DNA of 26,614 nt from positions 1 to 26,614 of the forward strand of contig CAYOZL010000029.1 in NCBI GenBank assembly GCA_964408435.1, given 5' to 3'. Shown one piece after another: positions 8,746 through 16,559 of this stretch. The translations under genes and the position numbers were made by a program. Under the pieces are notes generated by a model, which did not search any database, was not told where the DNA came from, and worked only from the letters and a program-made list of their open reading frames with translations. Source of the DNA: CAYOZL01 sp964408435 (lineage in GTDB: Bacteria; Bdellovibrionota_C; UBA2361; SZUA-149; CAYOZL01). Numbering within the stretch: position 1 is the first letter of the stretch; every line of letters begins with the position of its first letter.

Positions 8746-9412
8746 AATTTTCTTCAGTTTTTGTCTCCTCAGGTTTTTCTTTCGCTACTTCTTCTGTAGA
8801 AGCCTGTTCAATTCCAAATACGTCTTTATAAGCTACAGCAATAGTACATAAGTTAAATGGTACTGTAAAAAATACTCCAACTACAACTAGAGCAAAGCCA
8901 AGAGTCGAAATGATTGACATTGCTAATGAAAATACAAGATATAATGCTATCTCGGGCTGAGCTATTTCTAAGTTCTTTTTACCTGCTTGTATGAAGTCTA
9001 GTTTTTTATCAGCTATTAAAGGTATTCCAAAGATAGTTACTGAACTAAGAACACAAGAGAATAACATACTTAAAATCCAACCAATTCCTGGTATTGCACC
9101 AGTTATAGATGCTCCAATGTAATATATAAGTACCCAAACAAGCGCAAAAAATAATGCAGGTAAGAACGAGTCAAAGCCTTTAGCTAAATCTTGAATTTGA
9201 GGCGCAGGCTCACTTTTTTCTAGAAGTCTAAAAATAATTAGATACAAGCCTACTAGTAGAGGTCCAGCTAATATTAAAGCAGTAATAGCACTTAGTGCTA
9301 ATGTTGCAGCAGATGCAAGAAAGATTAAAACAAAATTTTCTTTATATAGTTCAAATCCACCTTTAAACCATTTAATAATCTTAGTTTTAATTTTATCTAT
9401 ATCAATATCCAT
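8738..9412 (-). CDS. Integral membrane protein of unknown function
   Basis: 224 residues with about five to six hydrophobic segments (roughly 26-62 as a hairpin, 85-105, 108-135, 155-195). The N-terminal KGGFELYKENFVLIFLAS and GPLLVGLYLIIFRLLEK resemble the bacterial membrane families with a 'glycerophosphodiesterase-membrane-domain' or DUF975/DUF4013-like pattern, where an amphipathic helix leads into paired helices. I cannot assign a specific family. The last 25 residues form a hydrophilic Glu/Lys/Thr tail (EEVAKEKPEETKTEENSN) likely to be cytoplasmic. It is convergent with the pseudouridine synthase gene (8-bp overlap) and is separated from the next upstream gene by the palindrome at 9478-9523. 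Confidence 0.75.
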   Translation of the reverse strand: MDIDIDKIKTKIIKWFKGGFELYKENFVLIFLASAATLALSAITALILAGPLLVGLYLIIFRLLEKSEPAPQIQDLAKGFDSFLPALFFALVWVLIYYIGASITGAIPGIGWILSMLFSCVLSSVTIFGIPLIADKKLDFIQAGKKNLEIAQPEIALYLVFSLAMSIISTLGFALVVVGVFFTVPFNLCTIAVAYKDVFGIEQASTEEVAKEKPEETKTEENSN

Positions 9413-9477
9413 TTATTATCCTATTAGCTTGTTTTTTGTTTTGTAGAGTTGTAGCTGAGGTAAGATATATAAAATAA

Positions 9478-9523
9478 TAGCATTCAAGTATAGCTTTTTT
9501 AAAAAAGCTATACTTGAATGCTA
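9478..9523. repeat. Perfect 46-bp palindrome
   Basis: Two 23-nt arms meet with no spacer at 9500/9501. Each arm has a GC-bearing outer part (TAGCATTCAAGTATAGC on the left) and a run of six T or A at the centre. It lies between two same-strand genes, 16 bp past the stop of the PA14 gene and 66 bp before the start of the membrane-protein gene. As RNA it would form a very stable hairpin on either strand, but there is no U-tract after the stem, so it is not a classic intrinsic terminator. It may attenuate read-through, bind a dimeric protein, or be a remnant of a mobile element. Confidence 0.9.
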
Positions 9524-9538
9524 AATTACTCTTTCATG

Positions 9539-10105
9539 TTATTGAAATGGTAAAAACTTAATAATTTTACTATCTTTACCAAAATGATAGAAATTCTTGT
9601 TGCCTTTTTTTCGATACATTACTTCTAGGGCAGCATTTCCATAGCCCTGAAAGTAGGTCATAAAAAAATCATGTAAGCCTTGGTCCAGTTCAATAGTAAG
9701 CTCATCAAATTTGTCAGCAGATCTATCCTTTATGTGCTCAGAGATTAATTTATCATCTATGAAAAGCTTGTAGCCATCATCAGAGATTATTTTGATTTCA
9801 TACTCAGCTTTTTCAAGAGTATTGAATTTGCCTCTAAAATCCAAAAAATAGTTTTTATCATATCCAATTTGTCCGTGTTTAGCGTGAGCTAGGTATTTAG
9901 TACTTGGAAAGTTTAAAGTATCTATGAATTTTATAGAGCTTAGTTTAATTTCTCTTAAATCATTTATACTTTTAATTTTATTTTTGTTTGCTTGAATTTT
10001 AAGCATGAAGTTTCTTTTTGGCTCAATCTTTACAATTTTAAAGAGCACAAGAGTTAAAACGCAAATAGCGAAGATTAAAAATTTATTGCCAGAAAATTTG
10101 TTCAT
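9539..10105 (-). CDS. Membrane-anchored PA14-like domain protein
   Basis: 188 residues. A short N-terminal hydrophobic segment (about 9-24, FLIFAICVLTLVLFKIV) anchors or exports the protein. The C-terminal part from about residue 85 looks like a PA14 domain: YEIKIISDDGYKLFIDDKLI is the typical core (strand, DDG, then a short loop into a second strand), with LDQGLHDFFMTYFQGYGNAAL as the partner strands. PA14 domains bind carbohydrates in glycosidases, adhesins and glycosyltransferases. The gene overlaps the end of the PMT-family transferase by 23 bp, so the two are likely translated together and act on the same glycan. The domain call is from pattern recognition only. Confidence 0.72.
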   Translation of the reverse strand: MNKFSGNKFLIFAICVLTLVLFKIVKIEPKRNFMLKIQANKNKIKSINDLREIKLSSIKFIDTLNFPSTKYLAHAKHGQIGYDKNYFLDFRGKFNTLEKAEYEIKIISDDGYKLFIDDKLISEHIKDRSADKFDELTIELDQGLHDFFMTYFQGYGNAALEVMYRKKGNKNFYHFGKDSKIIKFLPFQ

Positions 10106-11498
10106 TTCTCCAGATTCCTAGCCACGACATGTTATTAAATTCATCTGCACTTACAGGTAGATGATAAGTAAAAGGTGAAAAGTGATAAAAGCAAATAACT
10201 TGAGCTAAAAGCAAAATGCAGACTGCGCTACTAGTTTGCTTATCCATTTTAATAAATAACTTTATAATACAACTAGAAATTATAAAGGTGAAAATTAGTG
10301 GAATAAAATAGTGATATAAATACATTACTCTAGGGATATTAGACATTACTAGCATGTAGCTTAAGTAAGAAAAAACAGCAGCAGACATGATAGTGAAGTT
10401 CTTTTTATCATCAATCTGAATTTTAAATATATACTTTGAAAAGATAGTCATTGTTGCAAAAAGGATTGAGCAGAAACTAATTAGCCAACCCACAGGATTA
10501 ATTTGTAGCTTTAGATGCTTTACTTTGCCATCAGCAGTCTTGTCCCACCTATAAGAAATACTTTTTTTACCAGCAGGCCAGAAAATAGCATGGCTTCCAT
10601 TCTCTTCAGTGTTATCAGGTTTTAGTTTAGGTACTCCCGCTTGGTAGCGGTGAATAAATTTATAATTTTCTACAAGAAATAGTTTAAAATTAGTTAGGTT
10701 CGAGCTAGATATTAAATCTTTTTTTAAGTTTTGTTTAAATTCTTTGCTTATCCCGTATGTTTTTTTCTTAATTTTATTAGAGATTCTAAAATGAATATAA
10801 TAAGTAGAAATTAAAACCACCAAGGCAATAATAATTAATGAACTTAGTTTTTTTATATCTTCAAGAAAGTTTTTTCTAGGAATAAAAAAAACTAAGATTA
10901 AGAGTATTGCAGAGTTTAATTTTATTGAAATTGCTAAGCCGAAGACTAAACAAAACAAGCTCCATCGCTTCCAGTTGAAATTTTGAATTAAGTAAGTGAA
11001 AATTAAAATAGCGAGTGAGATTAGAAATAATTGAGGTGCTTCTAGCATCGCAGACCTAGAGTGAACTAAGATTGCGTTATCTAAGGAGAACAAAGTGCTT
11101 ATGCAGAAACTTATAGGGCTAGATTCTGTAATTTTGTAAAATATTAAAAAGAGATTGAAGCTAGTAAGTATTGCAAAAATAACACCAGGTAGCCTTAAAG
11201 CTTTAAAGCTAAATTCTTTTGGCAAATCTTTAATATGGTCAACTACTAAGAATTTATTTGTATTTAAATCTGAGTTTAATTCAAAAAATGCCTCACTTAG
11301 GTAAAGAATTAATTTTCCTAATGGCGGATGTGGCTCAAGAAAGAAAACGCCGTTTAGGTATTTATATGCAGAGGCTATGTGATAGTTCTCATCCCAAAAT
11401 AAGTATTCAGGTAGCCAGTATTTATAGCCAAAAGTAATACTAGCAGTTATTATTGTTAATAGTGCAAAGATGTAAAATTTATAGTTATTATTTTTCAC
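10083..11498 (-). CDS. PMT-family (GT39-like) glycosyltransferase
   Basis: 471-residue polytopic membrane protein with about ten helices. The first extracytoplasmic loop has the Asp36-Glu37 pair (FWDENYHIASAYKYL) and HPPLGK at 57-62, the hallmarks of phospholipid-carrier-dependent protein mannosyltransferases (PMT, family GT39). The central loop holds KKSISYRWDK, and the C-terminal helices include SNIPRVMYLYHYFIPLIFTF, matching the PMT C-terminal segment. In the family these enzymes use a polyprenyl-phosphate sugar to glycosylate proteins or other acceptors on the periplasmic side. The coupled downstream PA14 gene supports a surface glycan role. The acceptor is unknown. The start lies only 30 bp from the divergent ligase start, so the two promoters must overlap the coding ends or lie very close. 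Confidence 0.87.
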   Translation of the reverse strand: MKNNNYKFYIFALLTIITASITFGYKYWLPEYLFWDENYHIASAYKYLNGVFFLEPHPPLGKLILYLSEAFFELNSDLNTNKFLVVDHIKDLPKEFSFKALRLPGVIFAILTSFNLFLIFYKITESSPISFCISTLFSLDNAILVHSRSAMLEAPQLFLISLAILIFTYLIQNFNWKRWSLFCLVFGLAISIKLNSAILLILVFFIPRKNFLEDIKKLSSLIIIALVVLISTYYIHFRISNKIKKKTYGISKEFKQNLKKDLISSSNLTNFKLFLVENYKFIHRYQAGVPKLKPDNTEENGSHAIFWPAGKKSISYRWDKTADGKVKHLKLQINPVGWLISFCSILFATMTIFSKYIFKIQIDDKKNFTIMSAAVFSYLSYMLVMSNIPRVMYLYHYFIPLIFTFIISSCIIKLFIKMDKQTSSAVCILLLAQVICFYHFSPFTYHLPVSADEFNNMSWLGIWRNEQIFWQ

Positions 11499-11528
11499 TA
11501 AAAAAGATACTATAGAATAATTAGAGTT

Positions 11529-12356
11529 ATGACTACAAATATCAAGTTAGAAGAAATGACTGATTTTAAATATGTCTGTAAATTAGAACAGTGTAATTCT
11601 ACTATGGACGTTGCTAAAGTAATTGAAAAGCATAATCCAGTAGAATTTAACTCGAATAGTTCTTACTCAATAGTTATTGCAAATTCTCAAAGTAAGGCTA
11701 GGGGACGAACAAATAAAAAATGGCATTCTCCAGAATCTAAAGGTTTGTATTTTACTTTAATATCGAACAGAGAAATTCCACTAGAAAAAATTGCAGGATT
11801 GTCTTTAGCGGTGGGGGTTTCTATTAGTAATGTTTTATCTGAGCTAGGATTTGAGACTGAGTTGAAATGGCCTAATGATATAGTAGTTAGGAATTCTGAA
11901 GGTATAAAAAAACTTGCCGGCATATTAATAGAGACAAGCGTAAATGAGGGTAAGGTAACTGGCTTATATATAGGTGTTGGTATAAACGTTAGTAATCAAA
12001 GTTTTCCAAATGAAATAGCTGGAATAAGTCTTTCTAAATTATTAAGAAGTCGTATCAGTAGTGAGCTTGGTCTCAGCATGAACGAAGAGGGGATAACTAA
12101 AGAGGAGTTACTAAAATATCTATTGCCTAGGCTCGTAGCAGATATAGATATTTTTTATCAAGAAGGTTTCTTAAGCTTTAAAAAAGAGTGGTTATCAAAT
12201 AACATAATTATAGGTTCTAAGCTTAAGTTGCTTGAAGGAAATGACGAGAGAATATGTAGAGCAGTTGATCTCTCAGATACTGGCCAATTAGTTATTGAGC
12301 ATGAAAATCAAATTAGAAAGATTGACTCTGCAGAAGTTTTAGAGATTTATACCTAG
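11529..12356 (+). CDS. birA: Biotin--protein ligase, catalytic domain only (BirA-type)
   Basis: 275 residues without an N-terminal HTH domain, so a monofunctional ligase rather than a repressor. The biotinyl-AMP loop reads ARGRTNKKWHSPESKGLYF (57-75; the family consensus is GRGR..R.W), followed by LKWPNDIVV (112-120), the lysine-bearing KLAGILIE (128-135), and IGVGINVSN (148-156). The C-terminal small domain (about 225-275, VDLSDTGQLVIEHEN) fits the SH3-like repeat. It would attach biotin to the carrier protein of acetyl-CoA carboxylase or a related enzyme, none of which is in this window. ATG at 11529 is used; ATG at 11556 (nine residues in) is an alternative because AGAAGAA precedes it. Confidence 0.9.
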   Translation: MTTNIKLEEMTDFKYVCKLEQCNSTMDVAKVIEKHNPVEFNSNSSYSIVIANSQSKARGRTNKKWHSPESKGLYFTLISNREIPLEKIAGLSLAVGVSISNVLSELGFETELKWPNDIVVRNSEGIKKLAGILIETSVNEGKVTGLYIGVGINVSNQSFPNEIAGISLSKLLRSRISSELGLSMNEEGITKEELLKYLLPRLVADIDIFYQEGFLSFKKEWLSNNIIIGSKLKLLEGNDERICRAVDLSDTGQLVIEHENQIRKIDSAEVLEIYT

Positions 12357-12365
12357 TATTTTAAT

Positions 12366-12926
12366 ATGAGTGATATTTCAAATTTTATTGATAATTACTT
12401 ACTAAGTAATTTTGAGGATATTCCAGAAGTACAAAGAGAAGAGATTCTAAAAGATTTAAAAGACCCAACACCTTTAGAAGATGAGCTAATAGAAGAACAA
12501 GAAGAAGTTTCAAAGAATCTTACTGTGCTAATAGGAGATATGAAGCTTGGAAAGAAAATTAAGCTTGCAATGCTTGGTAATATGTCTGCTAGAGCTGTTT
12601 TAATTAAGCAAAATAGCCGACAAGTAAGAGAAGCCGTAATTAAAAATCCAAGATTAACAGATGCTGAGATATTAGAATTTGCTAGAAATTCTAACTTGGA
12701 TAAACATGTTTTTAAGCTCATTGCTAAGAATAGTACTTGGATGAAATCATATAATATTAAATGCGCAATAGTTTCTAATCCTAAAACGCCAATTGATATT
12801 TCAATGCGCTGGATTAAGTTTTTAAAAGATAAAGAGTTAAGAAATCTATCTAAGTCTAAAGGCATCCCCTCTGCGCTTGCCACTCAAGTTAGAAGATTAG
12901 TGGAGTTAAGAAATAAGAAGAAGTAG
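12366..12926 (+). CDS. HEAT-repeat-like conserved hypothetical protein
   Basis: 186 residues, soluble, all-helical by composition. Residues 55-180 contain short helical repeats of the type KIKLAMLGNMSARAVLIKQN, REAVIKNPRLTDAEILEFAR, HVFKLIAKNSTWMKSYNIKC, AIVSNPKTPIDISMRWIKFL and LRNLSKSKGIPSALATQVRR. This 'GN..AR..LI..N, NPR.T..EI, N.K.P' pattern is one I recall from deltaproteobacterial hypothetical proteins (HEAT/leucine-rich-repeat variant-like). It starts 9 bp after the ligase gene and is probably in the same transcript. The acidic N-terminus (DDP..LEDELIEEQEEVS) looks unstructured. No catalytic motif is seen; a scaffold or peptide-binding role is inference. Confidence 0.7.
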   Translation: MSDISNFIDNYLLSNFEDIPEVQREEILKDLKDPTPLEDELIEEQEEVSKNLTVLIGDMKLGKKIKLAMLGNMSARAVLIKQNSRQVREAVIKNPRLTDAEILEFARNSNLDKHVFKLIAKNSTWMKSYNIKCAIVSNPKTPIDISMRWIKFLKDKELRNLSKSKGIPSALATQVRRLVELRNKKK

Positions 12927-13033
12927 ACTGTTTTAAGGAGTTTAGTATTGCTTTATCTACGTAAATCCTTAATAAAATTAAATATTTATTTCTATCGTTA
13001 TAGGTAATTACTTAGAATGTCGATGTTTACGGT

Positions 13034-14851
13034 ATGGATTTTATTCAGACTTATATTCGTGAGCACAGAGATACGATTAGAATTTGTGTCTGCTTAATAA
13101 ATGGATCTGTTCCTTTTCTATTTACCGAGCCTAACTCACCAATTCTATACATTAACGCTTTAGCTTGGTTTAGTGTTGTGATCTTATTGAGTCGAAATAA
13201 AAAAATTAGGAGAGCTATAAAATTTGCTACTAGAACTTTTGGTTTTGAGCAAAAATCATTAACGCTAACGGATGCAATAGATGAATTTAATAAAGAATCT
13301 CAAAGATACATTAAAGCATCTTTTGCTTTTGGAACTGGGTATTCTAACTCTAATTTGTCTGAAAATTTAAGTCGCTTAGCAGAAGTTGCCTATAAAGAGC
13401 TTCCTTCTCAAGCAGTAGAGGTTAAGCTTTTTGAAGAAAATTCAAACTTAGGCTCAAACTCATTAGTAGTTGGAGTTCCTTTAAAAGGTTTTTCCAAAAA
13501 TAATCACAAGCTAGTTAATGAATTAATTAGAATAGGGGAGACCACTTTTGGCTCTATTAATATTGAGCCAAAACATGGAGTAGATTTCACTAAAAATGAT
13601 CATAAAATTTTACAAGTTTTAGCCGCTCAAGGTGCAATGTCTTTTATTCAGTCTAAATTTGCTGAAGAACTTTTAAGGTTGAATCAATTAGGAGAGCAAA
13701 ATGCTCAAGCCAGAACAGGTTTTTTAGCGAATTTAAGCCATGAACTTAGAGGCCCTTTGGGCATAATTCTAAACGGCGTTGAGCTAGCAAGTGATGGTCT
13801 TTGTGGGGAGTTAACTCCAAAAATGTCAGAAATGCTTAAGATGATTAATGGTAGTGGAAATCATTTATTAGACTTATTAAATGATGTACTAGATTATGCA
13901 AAGGTAGAAGCTGGCAAGACGAAAGCAACACCTGTAGTGCTTTCAGTTAAAGAACTTTTAGTAGATATTTCAAATGTAGTAAGAACTCAAGCATTTGCAA
14001 AAAAACATATTTTAAAATTAAACGAAGTTAATTCGGAATACGCTGTCTTTGTGGATAAGAGACATATTAGGCAAATGTTAATTAATTTATTAACAAATGC
14101 AATTAAATATACTCCGAATGAAGGTCAGATAGATGTATCTGTAGAAAAACTTGCTGAAGATAAAATAAAGATTTCAGTTAAAGATAATGGAATTGGTATA
14201 GCTAAAGAAGACCATAGTAAAGTTTTCGCTGCTTTTGAAAGAGTTGAGAATAAGTACGCCTTATCTCAAAGTGGAACAGGTTTAGGAATGCCTTTAACTA
14301 AGAAACTTGCTGAAGTTAATAATGCTAAATTAGGCTTTGAATCTGAATTAGATAAGGGATCAACTTTTTATTTAATACTGCCAGCAGTAAAAATTGCTCA
14401 AGTAGTATCTACGGCAAAAAATGAAGTAGTTAGTGATGTTAAACTTGGTAGAGGTGAAAGAATATTATTAGTCGATAGTAATAAAGATACTAGGGAAATA
14501 ATGACCATGTATTTAACAAGTCAGGGCTTTATTGTTAATGCAACTGATAATGGCGCCTCATTTCTATCTTCTATACGCAAAGAGTCTACAGATTTAGTAG
14601 TTATCGAAAATGACTTACCAGATTTAACAGGTGAAGATGTTATTTCTGCTATGAGGTCTATGCCTCAGACTATGAAGATACCAACTATTCTTTTAAGTTC
14701 CAGAGCTTTTGTTTTTGATATTGAGCATTTTATTAGAATGGGAGTAGATAGATGTTTATCAAAACCAGTATCCTTATCAGAGCTCACTATTAATGTAAGA
14801 AAGCTTATTGATGAGCATAAGACTTTAGAGCCGAACCAACCACACGCTTAA
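13034..14851 (+). CDS. Hybrid sensor histidine kinase with modified receiver
   Basis: 605 residues. Two N-terminal hydrophobic segments (about 16-31 and 36-52) anchor it in the inner membrane; a GAF-like sensing region spans about 85-210. HisKA has the phospho-acceptor His236 in LANLSHELRGPLG. The HATPase part has the N box (Asn355 in NLLTNAIKYTP), the G1 box DNGIGIA (384-390), the F box near Phe398 and the G2 box GTGLGM (414-419). A C-terminal receiver (about 476-590) keeps Asp481 and Lys577-Pro, but the residue where Asp should be phosphorylated is Glu525 (LVVIENDLPD) and the second acidic pocket residue is Ser482. The kinase core appears intact. The signal and partner regulator are unknown; no separate regulator gene lies beside it. 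Confidence 0.9.
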   Translation: MDFIQTYIREHRDTIRICVCLINGSVPFLFTEPNSPILYINALAWFSVVILLSRNKKIRRAIKFATRTFGFEQKSLTLTDAIDEFNKESQRYIKASFAFGTGYSNSNLSENLSRLAEVAYKELPSQAVEVKLFEENSNLGSNSLVVGVPLKGFSKNNHKLVNELIRIGETTFGSINIEPKHGVDFTKNDHKILQVLAAQGAMSFIQSKFAEELLRLNQLGEQNAQARTGFLANLSHELRGPLGIILNGVELASDGLCGELTPKMSEMLKMINGSGNHLLDLLNDVLDYAKVEAGKTKATPVVLSVKELLVDISNVVRTQAFAKKHILKLNEVNSEYAVFVDKRHIRQMLINLLTNAIKYTPNEGQIDVSVEKLAEDKIKISVKDNGIGIAKEDHSKVFAAFERVENKYALSQSGTGLGMPLTKKLAEVNNAKLGFESELDKGSTFYLILPAVKIAQVVSTAKNEVVSDVKLGRGERILLVDSNKDTREIMTMYLTSQGFIVNATDNGASFLSSIRKESTDLVVIENDLPDLTGEDVISAMRSMPQTMKIPTILLSSRAFVFDIEHFIRMGVDRCLSKPVSLSELTINVRKLIDEHKTLEPNQPHA

Positions 14852-14935
14852 TCCATAAGCCTAATACAGAGTAGTTTAATTAGCTGTATAAAAAGCCCAT
14901 TAAAGCTCTGCTCAAATTAAGCCGATATAAATATT

Positions 14936-15205
14936 ATGAGAAACGAAGATGATGTAGCAATTTACTCTGCTTATGATGATTATAAGTCTTTAGATGTAGC
15001 TGAGGCTGAAAAGAATTTAATGCGTGCCATCCTAAAAAGCGCGCTTGATGATTATAATAAGAGCGGAGACCCAGGTAAAGAATCTAGGAGATATATAAAT
15101 TCGAATGATGAGTCTTATCTTTATTCTTTTCTATGCGTTTGCCATCACTTAGGTTTATGTCCTGTGACAATTAGAACTATGGCTAGGCTAGAGCCGATAT
15201 TTTAA
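14936..15205 (+). CDS. Small conserved-type hypothetical protein (89 aa)
   Basis: 89 residues. After a charged N-terminal part, SRRYINSNDESYLYSFLCVC, HHLGLCPVTIRTMARLEP (residues about 52-87) recalls a short family in deltaproteobacteria and Nitrospirae with the theme 'W..SDD..YPFSF..IC..LGLDP..LR..L', a compact helix-turn-helix-like unit. That link is from memory and the Asp-Pro of the consensus is Cys-Pro here. It starts 84 bp after the kinase gene and its stop overlaps the convergent FliI gene's stop by 4 bp. No clear ribosome binding site precedes the ATG. Confidence 0.65.
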   Translation: MRNEDDVAIYSAYDDYKSLDVAEAEKNLMRAILKSALDDYNKSGDPGKESRRYINSNDESYLYSFLCVCHHLGLCPVTIRTMARLEPIF

Positions 15206-16539
15206 AGTAAGAAATACTCTTCATCTATAGCTGTTGCTAGAAGCACTAATTCTTTTTCTAAATTTTTAAATTCACCATTTTGTTTCAATATTTCTTTTAA
15301 CATTGAATCTAGAATAACTGCTTTTTCTAATTTCTCAGTGTTGTTCTCAGATAGCATCATTAAGTCTTTTTCTTGGTTGTACTCTGATTTAAATTTTCTA
15401 ATAGTATTTAAGGCTTCTTGCATCTCATTGTTGATTAAGTCATTTTGTAGTCTTGAGAGTGATTCTAGAATAGAAATTGCTGGGTATCTGCCGGATTGTG
15501 CAATTTGATTTCTTAAAATGATATGACCATCTGTTAAGCCTTTTACTTCTTCAACCATTGGATCTTCATCAAGCTGCCCAGAGAGTAGCACGGAATAAAA
15601 AGCAGTGATACTTCCATGTTTAGTTTTTCCTGCTCTTTCAATTAGCTTAGGAAGGTTCTCATAAGCAGAAGGTGGATAACCTCTTCTTACTGGAATTTCT
15701 CCTGCGGCAAGACCAACTTCTCTAAAAGCTCTAAATAATCTAGTTAATGAGTCTAGCATTAAAACAACGTTTAGTTTTTGGTCTCTGAAGTATTCAGCAA
15801 TAGATGTAGCAAGTAATGAAGCTTGAATTCTAGCAATTGCAGGTTCGTTGCTAGTGGATGCTATTATCACTGTCTTCTTTCTAGCTTCAGTGCTTAGTTT
15901 TTGATTGATGAATTCTTGAACCTCTCTTCCTCGCTCACCTATTAAAGCAATTACATTAACATCTGCATTATTTTCTTTTATAATATTAGATAAGAGTGTG
16001 GTCTTACCAACTCCAGGTTCTGCAAATATTGCCATTCTTTGTCCAAAACCAATTGTATTAAAACCATCGATTGCTTTGATCTTAGTCTCTAAAACTTCAT
16101 TTATTGCCATTCTTTCTAAAGGGCAGGGTGCAGTGTTATCTGGAATAAGAATAGATTTTTTAAGTCTTGTAGAGCTCCTAGTTTTCTTAGCTTTAACTTT
16201 GTCTATTATTTGTCCTTCAGAATTTAATACAGCTCCAAGTAATTCTTCGCTTCCCCAAAGTATTTCTGAGTTGCCAATAGTTTTAACCTTGCAGCCAGGA
16301 ATTATTTTATCTGTAGAGCCTAAAGGGCAAAGGATAGAAATTTGTTTTTCGAAACCTACCACCTTAGCTTTTAAGTTATTATTGTTATCTATTTCTACTA
16401 ATTGACCCACATGGGCACCAGGAATAGTGGCTTTTATAAGAGGACCTTTTACTGATTCTATATAACCAGTAGATATAAAACCTTGTCTGTTTTTACATGC
16501 TCCCTTTAATTCTTTTGTATTTATACTATGTCTAATCAT
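15202..16539 (-). CDS. fliI: Flagellar-type export ATPase FliI (or SctN)
   Basis: 445 residues, usual length for FliI. The family is that of rotary F1-beta-like export ATPases: Walker A AEPGVGKTT at 173-181 (Lys179), IGERGREVQEF at 200-210, Walker B VVLMLDSLTR at 258-267 (Asp263), GEIPVRRGYPPSAYENLPKLIERAG near 280-304, and QSGRYPAISILESLSR. It powers unfolding and release of export substrates at the base of a flagellum or injectisome. FliI is preferred over SctN on the overall pattern and on the adjacent FliH-like gene, but the two are not separable from sequence reading alone. It lies 20 bp after fliH and presumably shares its transcript. No fliJ or other flagellar gene follows. Confidence 0.82.
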   Translation of the reverse strand: MIRHSINTKELKGACKNRQGFISTGYIESVKGPLIKATIPGAHVGQLVEIDNNNNLKAKVVGFEKQISILCPLGSTDKIIPGCKVKTIGNSEILWGSEELLGAVLNSEGQIIDKVKAKKTRSSTRLKKSILIPDNTAPCPLERMAINEVLETKIKAIDGFNTIGFGQRMAIFAEPGVGKTTLLSNIIKENNADVNVIALIGERGREVQEFINQKLSTEARKKTVIIASTSNEPAIARIQASLLATSIAEYFRDQKLNVVLMLDSLTRLFRAFREVGLAAGEIPVRRGYPPSAYENLPKLIERAGKTKHGSITAFYSVLLSGQLDEDPMVEEVKGLTDGHIILRNQIAQSGRYPAISILESLSRLQNDLINNEMQEALNTIRKFKSEYNQEKDLMMLSENNTEKLEKAVILDSMLKEILKQNGEFKNLEKELVLLATAIDEEYFLL

Positions 16540-16559
16540 TTAATTTCTTAAGTAAGTAT

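Noticed and set aside
10083..11498. ArnT-type lipid A aminoarabinose transferase for the PMT-family gene
   Set aside because: ArnT-type proteins share the DE motif and general fold, but the HPPLGK block and the C-terminal YLYHY segment favour PMT/GT39.
12395..12883. A 162-residue minus-strand frame opposite the HEAT-like gene
   Set aside because: Long antisense frames are common in this AT-rich sequence; it has no ribosome binding site or protein-like pattern, while the plus frame shows repeat structure.
15998..16405. A 135-residue plus-strand frame opposite fliI
   Set aside because: It lies wholly inside the well-supported FliI frame and its composition looks like a reverse shadow.
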